A stretch of 32,852 bases of DNA. Origin: Limisphaerales bacterium (GTDB taxonomy: Bacteria > Verrucomicrobiota > Verrucomicrobiia > Limisphaerales > UBA11358). The position numbers and the translations under genes were made by a program. How positions within the stretch are numbered: position 1 is the stretch's first letter; each line of letters begins with the position of its first letter. The stretch spans positions 1 through 32,852 of the forward strand of contig JANYCI010000270.1 in the NCBI GenBank assembly GCA_025360325.1, in the 5' to 3' direction. Of this stretch, positions 8,104 through 15,683 are shown piece after piece. Below the pieces are notes generated by a model. It was not told the origin of the DNA and searched no databases. It saw only the letters and a program-made list of their open reading frames with translations.

Positions 8104-8775
8104 ATGACCCGAAACCTAGGAGTAATAATTGCGTTGGTTAGTTTGTTTGCGTTTGGCGCGCGGGCAGACACGAACGCTAGTTATTCGATTTCGGTGAACC
8201 AACTGATTTCCGATGGCAACCCGGTCGGCCTTGTTTCCAGCACCAATATTTCAGGACTACCCACGAGTCTTTCCAGCATTCAGGTTTCACTCAACATCAC
8301 TGGTGGTTTTAACGGAGATTTGTATGCTTATCTAGCGGGACCAACCAGCGGCTTTGCTGTGCTTTTGAATCGCGTGGGGCTAACAGCAGGCAATCCGTTC
8401 GGTTACGGCGACGCCGGTTTTAACATCACACTGGCTGATAGTGCTGCGAACATTCACGGTTATCAGGGTGGCAGCTATTCCATCACTGGCGGCCAGTTAG
8501 TCGGCACTTGGTCGCCAGACGGGCGGAACATTAATCCGCAATCTTCGGGAACAGTTTTTGGCGCGACATCGCCATCGACGTCGCTTGGCTTGTTTAACGG
8601 CACGAATCCAAACGGACAATGGACTTTGTTTGTGGCCGACCTTGCTGGTGGCGGCGGTTCGCCCCTGCTGGTGAGTTGGGGATTGACCATTGCGGTGCCG
8701 GAGCCGCAGACGTGGGCTTTGCTCGTGGGCGGTGCGGGAATGTTGCTCGCTCTTCGCCGCCGAAAAGTTTCTTGA
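8104..8775 (+). CDS. PEP-CTERM sorting-domain secreted protein with proprotein-convertase-P-like fold
   Basis: The 223-residue protein has a signal peptide (about 1-21, ending FGARA). The middle (about 30-190), with LSSIQVSLNITGGFNGDLYAY and NGQWTLFVADLAGGGG, resembles the P/Homo B jelly-roll domain found in secreted bacterial proteins. The C-terminus is a canonical PEP-CTERM signal: VPEPQTWALL (from 198), a hydrophobic segment and the basic tail RRRK. Such proteins are processed by an exosortase and often belong to exopolysaccharide or matrix systems; no exosortase lies in this window. The gene stands alone, with 150 AT-richer bases upstream and a convergent esterase gene ending 33 bases downstream. 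Its own function is unknown. Confidence 0.88.
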   Translation: MTRNLGVIIALVSLFAFGARADTNASYSISVNQLISDGNPVGLVSSTNISGLPTSLSSIQVSLNITGGFNGDLYAYLAGPTSGFAVLLNRVGLTAGNPFGYGDAGFNITLADSAANIHGYQGGSYSITGGQLVGTWSPDGRNINPQSSGTVFGATSPSTSLGLFNGTNPNGQWTLFVADLAGGGGSPLLVSWGLTIAVPEPQTWALLVGGAGMLLALRRRKVS

Positions 8776-8807
8776 TTTTCCTCCCGCCGTATTTTTCGCG
8801 GATACTC

Positions 8808-9683
8808 CTAGTCCGCGAATTTTTTTGTCTTCAACCAGAACCAGCAATCATTCGCCCACGGATGCGTATGCGTGAAGGGTGGTTTGTCCAGTAGTCCGAT
8901 TCCGTGCCGACCGTGTTCGTAAATGTGCAGGTCAAACGGCACATGATTTTTTCGCAAGGCGGCGGCGAACATCAGCGTATTCTCCATCGGCACGGTCTGA
9001 TCCTCGAAGGTCGTCCACAAAAAGCAAGGCGGCGTATTGGTAGTCACCTGAAGTTCGTTGGAAAGATTTTTTACGAGTTCGGGTTGGGGGTTGTTTCCAA
9101 GCAGATTATCGCGCGAGCCTTTATGCGCAAACTCGCCAAGCGAAATCACCGCGTAGCACAAAATTCCAAGGTCAGGTCGCGAGCTTTGCCGCTCCACTTC
9201 ATCAGTTGAATTTGTGTCTCCGCCATCGAAATGGGTTAACAGCGTTGCGGCAAGATGACCGCCCGCCGACGAACCCATGATGCCCACGCGCTGCGAATCA
9301 ATTTTGTATTCTACCGCGTGTGCTCGCACCCAGCGCACGGCGCGAGCGGCGTCATTGAGCATTGCGGGATGATGATAACCGCTGGAGCCAAGGCGATACT
9401 TCAACACAAAGCACGTCACGCCATGCTGGTTTAGCCAGAGCGCATAATCATTTCCCTCGTGCGGCGCGAGGTGGGCGTAACCGCCGCCGGGACAGATCAC
9501 CATCGCCGCACCAGTGGCGTTCGTTGCGTCCGGCAGATACGGCGTGAGCGTGGGGATATTGTTGTTGTTGGTGCCGAGTGCGCCAGGTGCATCGCCGGGC
9601 CAGAGGGGAATAGAGGATTTCATTTCAGCGCGGGAAAAGATAAGCGACGAAAATAAAATGGCCGATGCGAAAATAATTTTCAT
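8808..9683 (-). CDS. Secreted alpha/beta-hydrolase, acetyl-esterase-like
   Basis: A 291-residue protein whose ATG at 9683 begins a clear signal peptide (MKIIFASAILFSSLIFSRA); the frame is open to 9713 but that would spoil the signal. The fold shows the oxyanion-hole region MVICPGGGYAHLAPHEG, the nucleophile elbow GIMGSSAGGH with Ser139, an acid candidate in FEDQTVP and a final His in GRHGIGL. This pattern fits the BD-FAE/xylan acetyl-esterase-like group, which deacetylates plant polysaccharides in many Verrucomicrobiota. It is convergent with the PEP-CTERM gene and divergent from the small basic protein gene. The true substrate is unknown. Confidence 0.85.
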   Translation of the reverse strand: MKIIFASAILFSSLIFSRAEMKSSIPLWPGDAPGALGTNNNNIPTLTPYLPDATNATGAAMVICPGGGYAHLAPHEGNDYALWLNQHGVTCFVLKYRLGSSGYHHPAMLNDAARAVRWVRAHAVEYKIDSQRVGIMGSSAGGHLAATLLTHFDGGDTNSTDEVERQSSRPDLGILCYAVISLGEFAHKGSRDNLLGNNPQPELVKNLSNELQVTTNTPPCFLWTTFEDQTVPMENTLMFAAALRKNHVPFDLHIYEHGRHGIGLLDKPPFTHTHPWANDCWFWLKTKKFAD

Positions 9684-9762
9684 GGTTGGGAAATGTTTTT
9701 CTAGTCTAGCCACTTGGTTTGCTGCGCGTCGAGTTTTCGATTTTATCCGTTTATTTTCCTCA

Positions 9763-9790
9763 TTGCGGCACGGGAATTTTTTGGTATGAT
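9763..9790 (+). promoter_or_regulatory. Candidate sigma70-type promoter for the small basic protein gene
   Basis: TTGCGG at 9763-9768 and TATGAT at 9785-9790 are separated by 16 bases, a near-consensus pair about 40 bases before the ATG at 9831. It lies in the divergent gap with the esterase gene. This rests on motif matching only. Confidence 0.4.
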
Positions 9791-9830
9791 GACAACTCGT
9801 TTATACGAAACCAACAAATTGATTTAATTT

Positions 9831-9986
9831 ATGTCACAGCATCCTAGCTTGCGCGCGGCCTCCACTCTTGGCGGCAAACGTAATGTCCTCAAACGCTTTG
9901 AGCGCACCGCGCTGCTCAAGAAACGCGGCCAGTGGAAAGCCGGCGAACGCATCACCGGCCTCCGCAAAACCAAGCCCGAAGCTTGA
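9831..9986 (+). CDS. PVC-type small basic protein
   Basis: A 51-residue, lysine- and arginine-rich ORF. It starts MSQHPSLRAAS, continues KRNVLKRFERTALLKKRG and ends RKTKPEA. This matches the pattern of the small basic protein family shared by Chlamydiae, Verrucomicrobiota and relatives (I recall it as TIGR04137), with the conserved opening 'HPSL', the 'VLKRFER' core and a closing K-x-KP. The role is not firmly established; size and charge suggest nucleic-acid or ribosome association, which is inference. The gene has its own candidate promoter and is followed at 10012 by a hairpin. No clear Shine-Dalgarno sequence precedes the ATG. Confidence 0.85.
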   Translation: MSQHPSLRAASTLGGKRNVLKRFERTALLKKRGQWKAGERITGLRKTKPEA

Positions 9987-10011
9987 GCGAAGGCAGCAGG
10001 AAGAAATGCTG

Positions 10012-10045
10012 AATGCAGAAGCGTTCGCAAGATCACTTCTGCATT
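10012..10045 (+). terminator. Hairpin after the small basic protein gene
   Basis: A perfect 10-bp stem (AATGCAGAAG at 10012-10021 with CTTCTGCATT at 10036-10045) encloses a 14-base loop. It sits 26 bases after the small basic protein stop and 28 bases before rluB. No T-run follows, so it may be an imperfect terminator, a processing site or a dispersed palindrome. Confidence 0.45.
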
Positions 10046-10072
10046 CTCAATTCAGACTTCTGAATTCCTTTT

Positions 10073-10783
10073 GTGGTTCGCCTCCAAAAATTTCTCGCCG
10101 ATGCCGGTGTGGCTTCCCGCCGTGCTGGGGAGCAGTTTATTTTAGAGGGTCGCGTGATGGTGAACGGCGCGGTCGTCCGCCTGCTTGGTTCCAAAATTAA
10201 TCCGGCCACAGACAAGGTTTCCGTGGACGGGAAATTTATTTCCGCGCGAAAAAAAGTTTACCTCGCGCTGCACAAGCCCATCAGTTGTGTGTGTTCGCAC
10301 AATGATGAATTTGGTCGCCCCACGATTTACCAGTTGTTGCCGCCAGAATGGAATGTGGCGAACTCGGTTGGCCGTTTGGACTACAACAGCGAGGGATTGA
10401 TTTTCCTGACGAATGATGGACAATTTGCTTTGCGCCTGACGCATCCGCGTTACGGCATCCGCAAAAAATATTTGGTGAATGTCGAAGGGCAGGTGACGCC
10501 GCAGATGTTGGAATTGTTCAAGCGCGGCGTGGTTCACGAGGGCGAACGATTGCAGGCTTTGGCCGCGCGGCTCATTTCCAGCAGCCGTGCGAAAAGCGTC
10601 GTGGAAATAGAACTCGGCGAAGGTAAAAACCGTGAGGTGCGCCGGATGTTTGAAACGCAATCCCTGACGGTCACGCGGCTGGTGCGGACGCAGATTGGCA
10701 AGATTAAGCTTGGCGAACTGAAACCCGGAAAATGGCGAATGTTGACGCTGGCGGAGATAAAAACTTTGATTTCAGATTTATGA
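10073..10783 (+). CDS. rluB: RsuA/RluB-family pseudouridine synthase
   Basis: A 236-residue protein with GTG as the only sensible start. An S4 RNA-binding domain comes first (VRLQKFLADAGVASRRAGE, about 2-50), then the pseudouridine synthase domain with the catalytic-loop motif GRLDYNSEGLIFLTNDG (Asp103) and the C-terminal KNREVRRMFE. The family modifies uridines in 23S or 16S rRNA or in tRNA; RluB (23S U2605 in E. coli) is the closest by motif, but RluE, RluF and RsuA share them, so the symbol is provisional. Its TGA overlaps the ATG of the next gene (ATGA), suggesting translational coupling. Confidence 0.85.
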   Translation: MVRLQKFLADAGVASRRAGEQFILEGRVMVNGAVVRLLGSKINPATDKVSVDGKFISARKKVYLALHKPISCVCSHNDEFGRPTIYQLLPPEWNVANSVGRLDYNSEGLIFLTNDGQFALRLTHPRYGIRKKYLVNVEGQVTPQMLELFKRGVVHEGERLQALAARLISSSRAKSVVEIELGEGKNREVRRMFETQSLTVTRLVRTQIGKIKLGELKPGKWRMLTLAEIKTLISDL

Positions 10784-11925
10784 AAAAGAACTGCTGTTTG
10801 TTTTTGGCAACGATGATGGCAACGATGATGGCGACGGTGGCGGTGGCGCAGGTCAGCACGAACGCGCCCGCGCCGAACATCGTTTCGCCGCCCGCGCACC
10901 ACGCGAAAACTGCGCCGAAGACCAAGGCAAACCCCGTCGCCAAGCCCAGCGCAAAGCCGGTTGTTAAGACCATTGCAAAAATTTCTGCGCCAGCCATCGC
11001 CCTCGTGCCCGGACCCGCCACGGTGGATGCCGAGAATGTTAATTATCGCGGCCAGATCGGCTTGAAAGGTGAGAGCCTCGGCCAGCTTCACAAGGGCGAA
11101 GTCGTCACCGTCATCAGCGCAATCACGCTGGACAAACACGCAGCCGACGAGCCCGCGCACTGGGCGAAAATTGGTTTGCCCGCTGGCGCAAAAGTATGGG
11201 TCAACAAACAGTTCGTAGATGCGACGGGTAAAAAGGTGGCGGTGAAAAAATTGAACCTGCGCGGCGGGCCGGGAGAAAATTTTAGCGTGCTCGGCACGAT
11301 TGAAAAAGGCGCGGGCATCACGGAAATTTCTAACAAGGGCGAATGGATTGAAGTCTCGGCACCAGCGGATGCCTACGCGTTTGTGGCCGCGCATTATTTG
11401 CGTCAAGGCGAAGCACCGGTTACGCCGCCGACTACCCCGACATTCAATCCCGGCTCTGGTCCGGTGGTCGCTGGAGCCATTGGCCAAGCGGCTCAAATTC
11501 CTGCTGGTGCCGAAACGCCTGTCGCTGTGCCGACAACGACGACGGTGGCTGAATCGGAAAAAATTGTTGCGCCGCCTACGAGCGAACCGGTGACACCCAC
11601 TCCTGTCAAACTCGCGGTCGTCGCGCCGCCGGTAGCTGTGGATACAAACTTGCCGCCGCCGCGCATCGTTTCGCATGAAGGCTGGGTGCGTGATTCCGTC
11701 AGCATCGTCGCCCCGACGTATCTTGAACTTTACGATCCCGTCACGGGCAAGGCGATTGATTATCTGTATTCCACCACGCCGCTGTTGAGCGTGGCGCGTT
11801 ACAATGGAATGCACATCGTCGTCGAAGGCGAAGAGGCCTTGGACGCCCGCTGGAAAGACACCCCGGTGTTGACGATCAAAAAAATCTTCGTCCTCTCCAC
11901 AAATACGCCGTCGCTTAAAAAGTAA
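10780..11925 (+). CDS. Exported SH3-domain protein
   Basis: The 381-residue protein starts at the ATG at 10780, which overlaps the rluB stop; the longer frame from 10732 would lie inside rluB. A signal peptide (about 1-25, with a repeated ATMMATMMATV) is followed by an alanine/lysine/proline-rich linker, then two bacterial SH3-like modules: NYRGQIGLKGESLGQLHKGE (about 72-125) and KKLNLRGGPGENFSVLGTIE (about 148-205). A long Thr/Pro/Val-rich region and a C-terminal conserved-looking block (from about 290) follow. Such modules bind cell-wall peptides or proteins, so an envelope role is likely. The folD gene starts five bases after its stop, so the three genes form one operon. Confidence 0.8.
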   Translation: MKKNCCLFLATMMATMMATVAVAQVSTNAPAPNIVSPPAHHAKTAPKTKANPVAKPSAKPVVKTIAKISAPAIALVPGPATVDAENVNYRGQIGLKGESLGQLHKGEVVTVISAITLDKHAADEPAHWAKIGLPAGAKVWVNKQFVDATGKKVAVKKLNLRGGPGENFSVLGTIEKGAGITEISNKGEWIEVSAPADAYAFVAAHYLRQGEAPVTPPTTPTFNPGSGPVVAGAIGQAAQIPAGAETPVAVPTTTTVAESEKIVAPPTSEPVTPTPVKLAVVAPPVAVDTNLPPPRIVSHEGWVRDSVSIVAPTYLELYDPVTGKAIDYLYSTTPLLSVARYNGMHIVVEGEEALDARWKDTPVLTIKKIFVLSTNTPSLKK

Positions 11926-11930
11926 TCGTC

Positions 11931-12818
11931 GTGGTTGCGAACCTCATTGACGGACGCGCCATCGCCGCGCAAATCCAGTTGGAACTCGCCGCGCGCGTGG
12001 CGAATTTGAAAGCGCGCGGCGTCATTCCTGGCCTTGCGTTCGTGCGCGTGGGTGAAGACCCGGCCTCGAAAGTTTATGTCGGGCGCAAGGAAAAAGCCTG
12101 CGCTGAACTGGGTCTCGTTTCTGAAACGCACATTCTTCCTGAAAAAACTTCCGAGGCGGAACTGCTCGCGCTCATTGGAAAATTAAATTCGGCCAAACAC
12201 ATTCACGGAATTTTGGTGCAGGCTCCATTACCGAAACACATTTCCGAAGCAAAAGTTTTTTCCACAGTGTTGCCCACGAAAGACGTGGACGGTTTTCATC
12301 CAGTCAACGTTGGCAAACTGATGCTTGGCGATGAAAGTGGTTTCAAGCCATGCACGCCAGCGGGCGTCGTGGAATTACTCGTGCGTTCTGGCGTGAAGAC
12401 GGATGGCGCGGAAGTTGTCGTGCTCGGTCGCGGCAACATTGTCGGCAAGCCGATGGCGGCGATGCTTTGCCAAAAAGGAAAGGGCGCCAATAGCACCGTG
12501 ACGATTTGTCATTCAGCGACGCGCGACATCGCCGCGCATTGCCGTCGCGCGGACATCATCGTGGCCGCGCTAGGCGTGGCGGAATTTTTGAAAGCGGACA
12601 TGGTGAAGCCCGGAGCCGTCGTGATGGACGTGGGCGTGAACCGCGTGCCGGATGCAACTTCCAAAACGGGAACGAAACTCGTCGGCGATGTGGATTTCAA
12701 AAACGTGCGACCGATTGCCGGACGCATCACGCCGAACCCCGGCGGCGTCGGCCCGATGACGATTGCGATGCTGTTGCAAAACACGGTTCGCGCGGCGGAA
12801 CAATTTTTAACTAATTGA
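11931..12818 (+). CDS. folD: Bifunctional methylenetetrahydrofolate dehydrogenase/cyclohydrolase FolD
   Basis: A 295-residue protein of normal FolD length, starting with GTG. The signatures run in order: the substrate-binding SKVYVGRKEKAC with the catalytic Lys53, VQAPLPKHI, KPCTPAGVVELL, the NADP-binding GRGNIVGKPMAAML, RADIIVAALG, MDVGVNRVPD and the C-terminal PNPGGVGPMTIAMLLQNT. The enzyme oxidises 5,10-methylene-THF to methenyl-THF and hydrolyses it to 10-formyl-THF in the cytoplasm, feeding purine and formyl-methionine synthesis. Five bases separate it from the SH3-protein gene. An imperfect hairpin follows. Confidence 0.97.
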   Translation: MVANLIDGRAIAAQIQLELAARVANLKARGVIPGLAFVRVGEDPASKVYVGRKEKACAELGLVSETHILPEKTSEAELLALIGKLNSAKHIHGILVQAPLPKHISEAKVFSTVLPTKDVDGFHPVNVGKLMLGDESGFKPCTPAGVVELLVRSGVKTDGAEVVVLGRGNIVGKPMAAMLCQKGKGANSTVTICHSATRDIAAHCRRADIIVAALGVAEFLKADMVKPGAVVMDVGVNRVPDATSKTGTKLVGDVDFKNVRPIAGRITPNPGGVGPMTIAMLLQNTVRAAEQFLTN

Positions 12819-12821
12819 ATA

Positions 12822-12882
12822 AGGAAAGCAGGAATGCAGGAAATATTAACGAGATGTTTGTTTCCTGACTTCTTGTTTTCCT
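12822..12882. repeat. Imperfect inverted repeat after folD
   Basis: The arms at 12822-12843 and 12861-12882 pair over 22 bases with about four mismatches or G-U pairs (core AGGAAA...CAGGAAA), with a 17-base loop. It begins four bases after the folD stop. It could serve as a terminator-like structure or be a dispersed palindrome. Confidence 0.55.
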
Positions 12883-12907
12883 AATAAAAAAACAACTAAA
12901 AACTTTT

Positions 12908-13324
12908 ATGAACCCCACTCGTATTCTCCCTGATTTGCAATGCTCGCTCTTGTGCGAAGAAGTTCGCCAAGAGGCGAACGGCAATCTGTTCCTCATCGGC
13001 ATCGTCAACCTCATTCGCGTGCCGCAACTGCCTGCGGTGGTGGGGCGCGTGTGCATCTTCAACCGCTGGACGGCGGGCCTTGGCCAGTTCACCGAGAGCA
13101 CGCGCTTTATTGCGCCCGACCAGACCACCGTGCTCGGCAAAGGTGAAATGAAGTTCGACCTGCGCGACCCGTCCATGAACGCGAGCAACGTGATGTTTTT
13201 CCAGCAAGTGAAATTCGACACTGCTGGAACCTATTATATCGAGGTGTTGGTGGATGATGTGATGAAGCTCCGTTACCCCGTCGTGGTCGTGCACACGCCG
13301 TCGCCAGAAGCGAAGCAAGGTTGA
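12908..13324 (+). CDS. Small conserved protein of unknown function
   Basis: A 138-residue soluble protein with no signal peptide or membrane segment. The opening LQCSLLCEEVRQEANGNLFL then IGIVNLIRVPQLP resembles a small bacterial family that I associate with the name DUF6941 (recalled, not checked), in which 'LLCDDVR.E..G...L.G' is conserved. The rest is predicted beta-rich (QQVKFDTAGTYYIEVLVDD), like an immunoglobulin- or C2-type sandwich. It follows folD by 89 bases and converges with the EVE-protein gene nine bases downstream. No function can be assigned. Confidence 0.75.
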   Translation: MNPTRILPDLQCSLLCEEVRQEANGNLFLIGIVNLIRVPQLPAVVGRVCIFNRWTAGLGQFTESTRFIAPDQTTVLGKGEMKFDLRDPSMNASNVMFFQQVKFDTAGTYYIEVLVDDVMKLRYPVVVVHTPSPEAKQG

Positions 13325-13332
13325 GTGCGGCG

Positions 13333-13737
13333 CTAGGCTGACAACTTGAGCAACTGTGCCGCGTGGTCGGCGGTCATTGGCGTCACCGAGATGCGCGACT
13401 GTTTCAGCAGTGGCATCGTGGACAAATTTTTGTCTGCCTTGATAGTTGCTAGGCTTACGGGTTGGCCAAGAGATTTTTCCGGCACCAAGTCCACGCACGA
13501 CCAGTCACCTTCCTCCGCCGTGGCGTCGGGATAAAATTCTTTCGCCACGCGCGCGAGGCCGACGATCTCTTTGCCGGTGACACTGTGGTAGAAAAAAACC
13601 GCGTCGCCTTTTTTCATCGCGCGCAAATTATTTCGCGCCAGATAATTTCGCACGCCGGTCCACGCAGTTTTGCCGTCCTTCAAAAATTGCGACCACGAAT
13701 AGGATTCGGGTTCCGATTTCACAAGCCAATAGTTCAT
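13333..13737 (-). CDS. EVE-domain protein
   Basis: A 134-residue protein with the EVE signature: the start MNYWLVKSEPESYSW, then WTGVRNYLARNNLRAMKKGD and VFFYHSV. EVE proteins have a PUA-like fold thought to bind modified bases in DNA or RNA (the family name comes from a solved structure; related human THYN1). I chose the ATG at 13737, since the upstream frame to 13776 runs through the adjacent palindrome. It is convergent with the 138-residue gene at 12908. The length is normal for the family and there are no signs of damage. Confidence 0.9.
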   Translation of the reverse strand: MNYWLVKSEPESYSWSQFLKDGKTAWTGVRNYLARNNLRAMKKGDAVFFYHSVTGKEIVGLARVAKEFYPDATAEEGDWSCVDLVPEKSLGQPVSLATIKADKNLSTMPLLKQSRISVTPMTADHAAQLLKLSA

Positions 13738-13746
13738 GCCAGAAAA

Positions 13747-13900
13747 TTTAGCCACAGATGGGCACAGATGAAACACAGATTTTTAATCCGCGAATCTTGC
13801 CGGCATAATTGATTCCGAATAATTAAGGGCAATTTTGATTTTATCGCGCCGCTGGCAGATGGTTTTATCTGTGTCCATCTGTGCCCATCTGTGGCTAAAA
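13747..13900. repeat. Palindrome with period-10 arms, no ORF
   Basis: The left arm at 13747-13780 contains three copies of a 10-base unit around CACAGATG; the right arm at 13867-13900 is a near-perfect reverse complement of it (34 bases). About 85 bases lie between, with no ORF. It sits between the starts of the EVE gene and the YggS gene, so both promoters are probably inside or beside it. It shares the short-period arm style with 5296-5486 and 28722-28803. Confidence 0.82.
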
Positions 13901-13907
13901 TACGACT

Positions 13908-14609
13908 GTGATTTTTTCAGAAAACTTGAGTTCAATCCGCCAGCGCATTGCCGCCGCGTGCGCGCGCGCGGGGCGCGACGAAAATTCCGTGACGTTGTTG
14001 GCGGTTTCCAAATCACATCCGCCGGAGGCGATCCAAGCCGCCGTGGATTGCGGTCAGATTTTTTTTGGCGAAAATAAAATTCAGGAGGCAAAGGCTAAAA
14101 TCCCGCTATGTCCCGGCAAGGCGCGTTGGCAATTCATCGGCCATCTGCAATCGAATAAGGTGCGCGACGCGGTGGAATTGTTTGAGCTGATTCAGGGCGT
14201 GGACAGCTTGGCGATTGCGAAGGAAATTTCCAAACGCGCGGAGCAGGCGGCGAAGACGATGCCGATTTTGCTCGAAGTGAACGTGGCGGGCGAGGGGAGC
14301 AAGTTTGGTTATGCGCCGGAAAAACTATTGGCGGAGTTGGCGGAGTTGAACGCGCTGCCGCGCATCGAAGTTCACGGGCTGATGGCCATTCCGCCGTATG
14401 CGCCGATTGCAGAAAAGGCGCGTCCGTATTTTCAAAAACTTCACGGGTTAAAAATTGAATGCGAAAAAATTCTTGGTGCGCCGTTGCCGCAGTTGAGCAT
14501 GGGCATGAGCGGTGATTTCGAGGTGGCCATCGAGGAAGGCGCGACGATTGTGCGCGTGGGCACGGCGTTGTTCGGCGAACGGATGAGCAACGTGCGGCGG
14601 ATGGAGTAA
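13908..14609 (+). CDS. YggS/PROSC-family PLP-binding protein
   Basis: A 233-residue protein with GTG at 13908 as start, eight bases past the palindrome. Landmarks: LLAVSKSHPPE with the PLP-binding Lys35, FFGENKIQEAKAK, WQFIGHLQSNKVRD, SMGMSGDFEVAIEEGATIVR and a closing VGTALFGER. It is of standard family length and order. This family holds pyridoxal phosphate and is linked to vitamin B6 and amino-acid homeostasis; it has no clear enzymatic activity. It is an independent unit, followed by a small gene of unknown function 73 bases on. Confidence 0.93.
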   Translation: MIFSENLSSIRQRIAAACARAGRDENSVTLLAVSKSHPPEAIQAAVDCGQIFFGENKIQEAKAKIPLCPGKARWQFIGHLQSNKVRDAVELFELIQGVDSLAIAKEISKRAEQAAKTMPILLEVNVAGEGSKFGYAPEKLLAELAELNALPRIEVHGLMAIPPYAPIAEKARPYFQKLHGLKIECEKILGAPLPQLSMGMSGDFEVAIEEGATIVRVGTALFGERMSNVRRME

Positions 14610-14682
14610 ATGACGCAGGCAAACTAGCGTGTCCAGCGGCTAAATTTTTTCGCAATTCCGCCGATATGAATTAACTTGGCGC

Positions 14683-15009
14683 ATGACCGTGGACACTTTC
14701 AAACGTGAGATCAGTGAGGCCGTAAGAAATTACGACCGCTACGTTGTGTGTTTGCAAAAGACGCCCGATGAATTCGAGGCGGTGGTGACTTCGCTGATGC
14801 AGAAGGCCATCGGGGCGTTTGCAAATCGCGCGGCGGGGATGCGTCACGGCATCGCGCTGGATCGGGAGGTCACGGTGATCTTGAGTCAAGGCGACGGTGA
14901 GCGTCCGTTGTGCGGAATTTATTTCAACCTCCATTCGCCTTACCGAAAAGAATCGTTGCCGCAAAGCTTGCCGGAGTTTGTGGGGAAAAATCCGGCAGAT
15001 GCGGATTGA
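14683..15009 (+). CDS. Small protein of unknown function
   Basis: A 108-residue soluble ORF starting MTVDTFKREISEAVRNYD. It has no signal peptide, membrane segment or recognised motif; the N-terminal half is predicted helical and the second half contains a beta pair (DREVTVILSQGDG, LCGIYFNLHSPY). The ATG follows a 73-base gap from yggS, and the stop precedes a repeat at 15018. Composition matches the neighbouring genes and the frame is clean, so it is likely real, but I do not recognise it. Confidence 0.6.
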   Translation: MTVDTFKREISEAVRNYDRYVVCLQKTPDEFEAVVTSLMQKAIGAFANRAAGMRHGIALDREVTVILSQGDGERPLCGIYFNLHSPYRKESLPQSLPEFVGKNPADAD

Positions 15010-15017
15010 TACGGCTG

Positions 15018-15108
15018 GTGGCACGAGTATCTTGCCAGTGAATTAAGTGTCGTTGAAAAACTTTCTCCCCGGCCAAAAAAAGAAGCACAGGCAAAATGCC
15101 TGTGCCAC
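15018..15108. repeat. TGILPV-type palindromic repeat
   Basis: The arms at 15018-15036 and 15090-15108 are imperfect reverse complements (19 bases). A compact hairpin lies in the right arm (GCACAGGCA/TGCCTGTGC, 15085-15105). Read on the minus strand it encodes TGILPV and GQDTRATS-like peptide strings, a signature of repeats widely scattered in Planctomycetes and Verrucomicrobiota. It lies at the 3' ends of two convergent genes and may work as a terminator. Confidence 0.75.
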
Positions 15109-15131
15109 TTGCTAACTTTAGCTTTTGAAAT

Positions 15132-15554
15132 TTATTCAGCGCGGACGACATCGCCCACCTTGGCGTCGCCAGAAACGAGATCGGCCACGATGTTATTATC
15201 GGACTGCGGGCCGGTGACTTTTACTTCGGCCACCTTCAACCCAGCGCGATAGAGGAACAAAGATTGTTGCAACTTCGGCGCCTGATTGCCCGGAAAACCC
15301 ACCACGACAAAACGGCCGACCTCATTCGCCGCCACGACTTTGGCGAGCAACGTGGTGTCGGGCGTGACGATGGCGGTGGTGTTCAACGTGGTAGCTTCCT
15401 TGTGCGCGTGCTCGCTCGCGATGGCCACTGCATTATTGGTTTTCGGCGCGGTCTGCGCCGGGTGCTGCACGCCGGGCGAATTTTGCTGAAACATGGAGCA
15501 GCCCGAGAGCAGCGCGGCAACCATGATGGCGGCGATGGAAAAAGTGGTTTTCAT
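15132..15554 (-). CDS. Small lipoprotein
   Basis: A 140-residue ORF starting at the ATG at 15554, giving a type II signal peptide with lipobox ALLSGC (Cys19); the longer frame to 16076 is antisense to the TPR gene. After an alanine/threonine-rich linker comes a beta-rich part with VGRFVVVGFPGNQAP and LFLYRAGLKVAEVKVTGPQ, which looks like a small periplasmic sandwich or SH3-like fold. The mature protein should be anchored to a membrane. The function is unknown. It is divergent from the TPR gene across 129 bases. Confidence 0.82.
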   Translation of the reverse strand: MKTTFSIAAIMVAALLSGCSMFQQNSPGVQHPAQTAPKTNNAVAIASEHAHKEATTLNTTAIVTPDTTLLAKVVAANEVGRFVVVGFPGNQAPKLQQSLFLYRAGLKVAEVKVTGPQSDNNIVADLVSGDAKVGDVVRAE

Positions 15555-15683
15555 TTTGCGTTGTGCGGCCAGTATAAGTCGGTTTTGCCCGCGTTCAACA
15601 TCATTTTCACCACGACTTCGATTCAAGATTATTCGGCGTCCGCTTGACTTGCCCGCGCCGGTCGGAAAAAATCTGCGCGTCGT

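Noticed and set aside
10534-11814. 426-residue antisense frame over rluB and the SH3-protein gene
   Set aside because: Arg/His/Cys-rich without motifs, and it crosses two genuine genes on the other strand.
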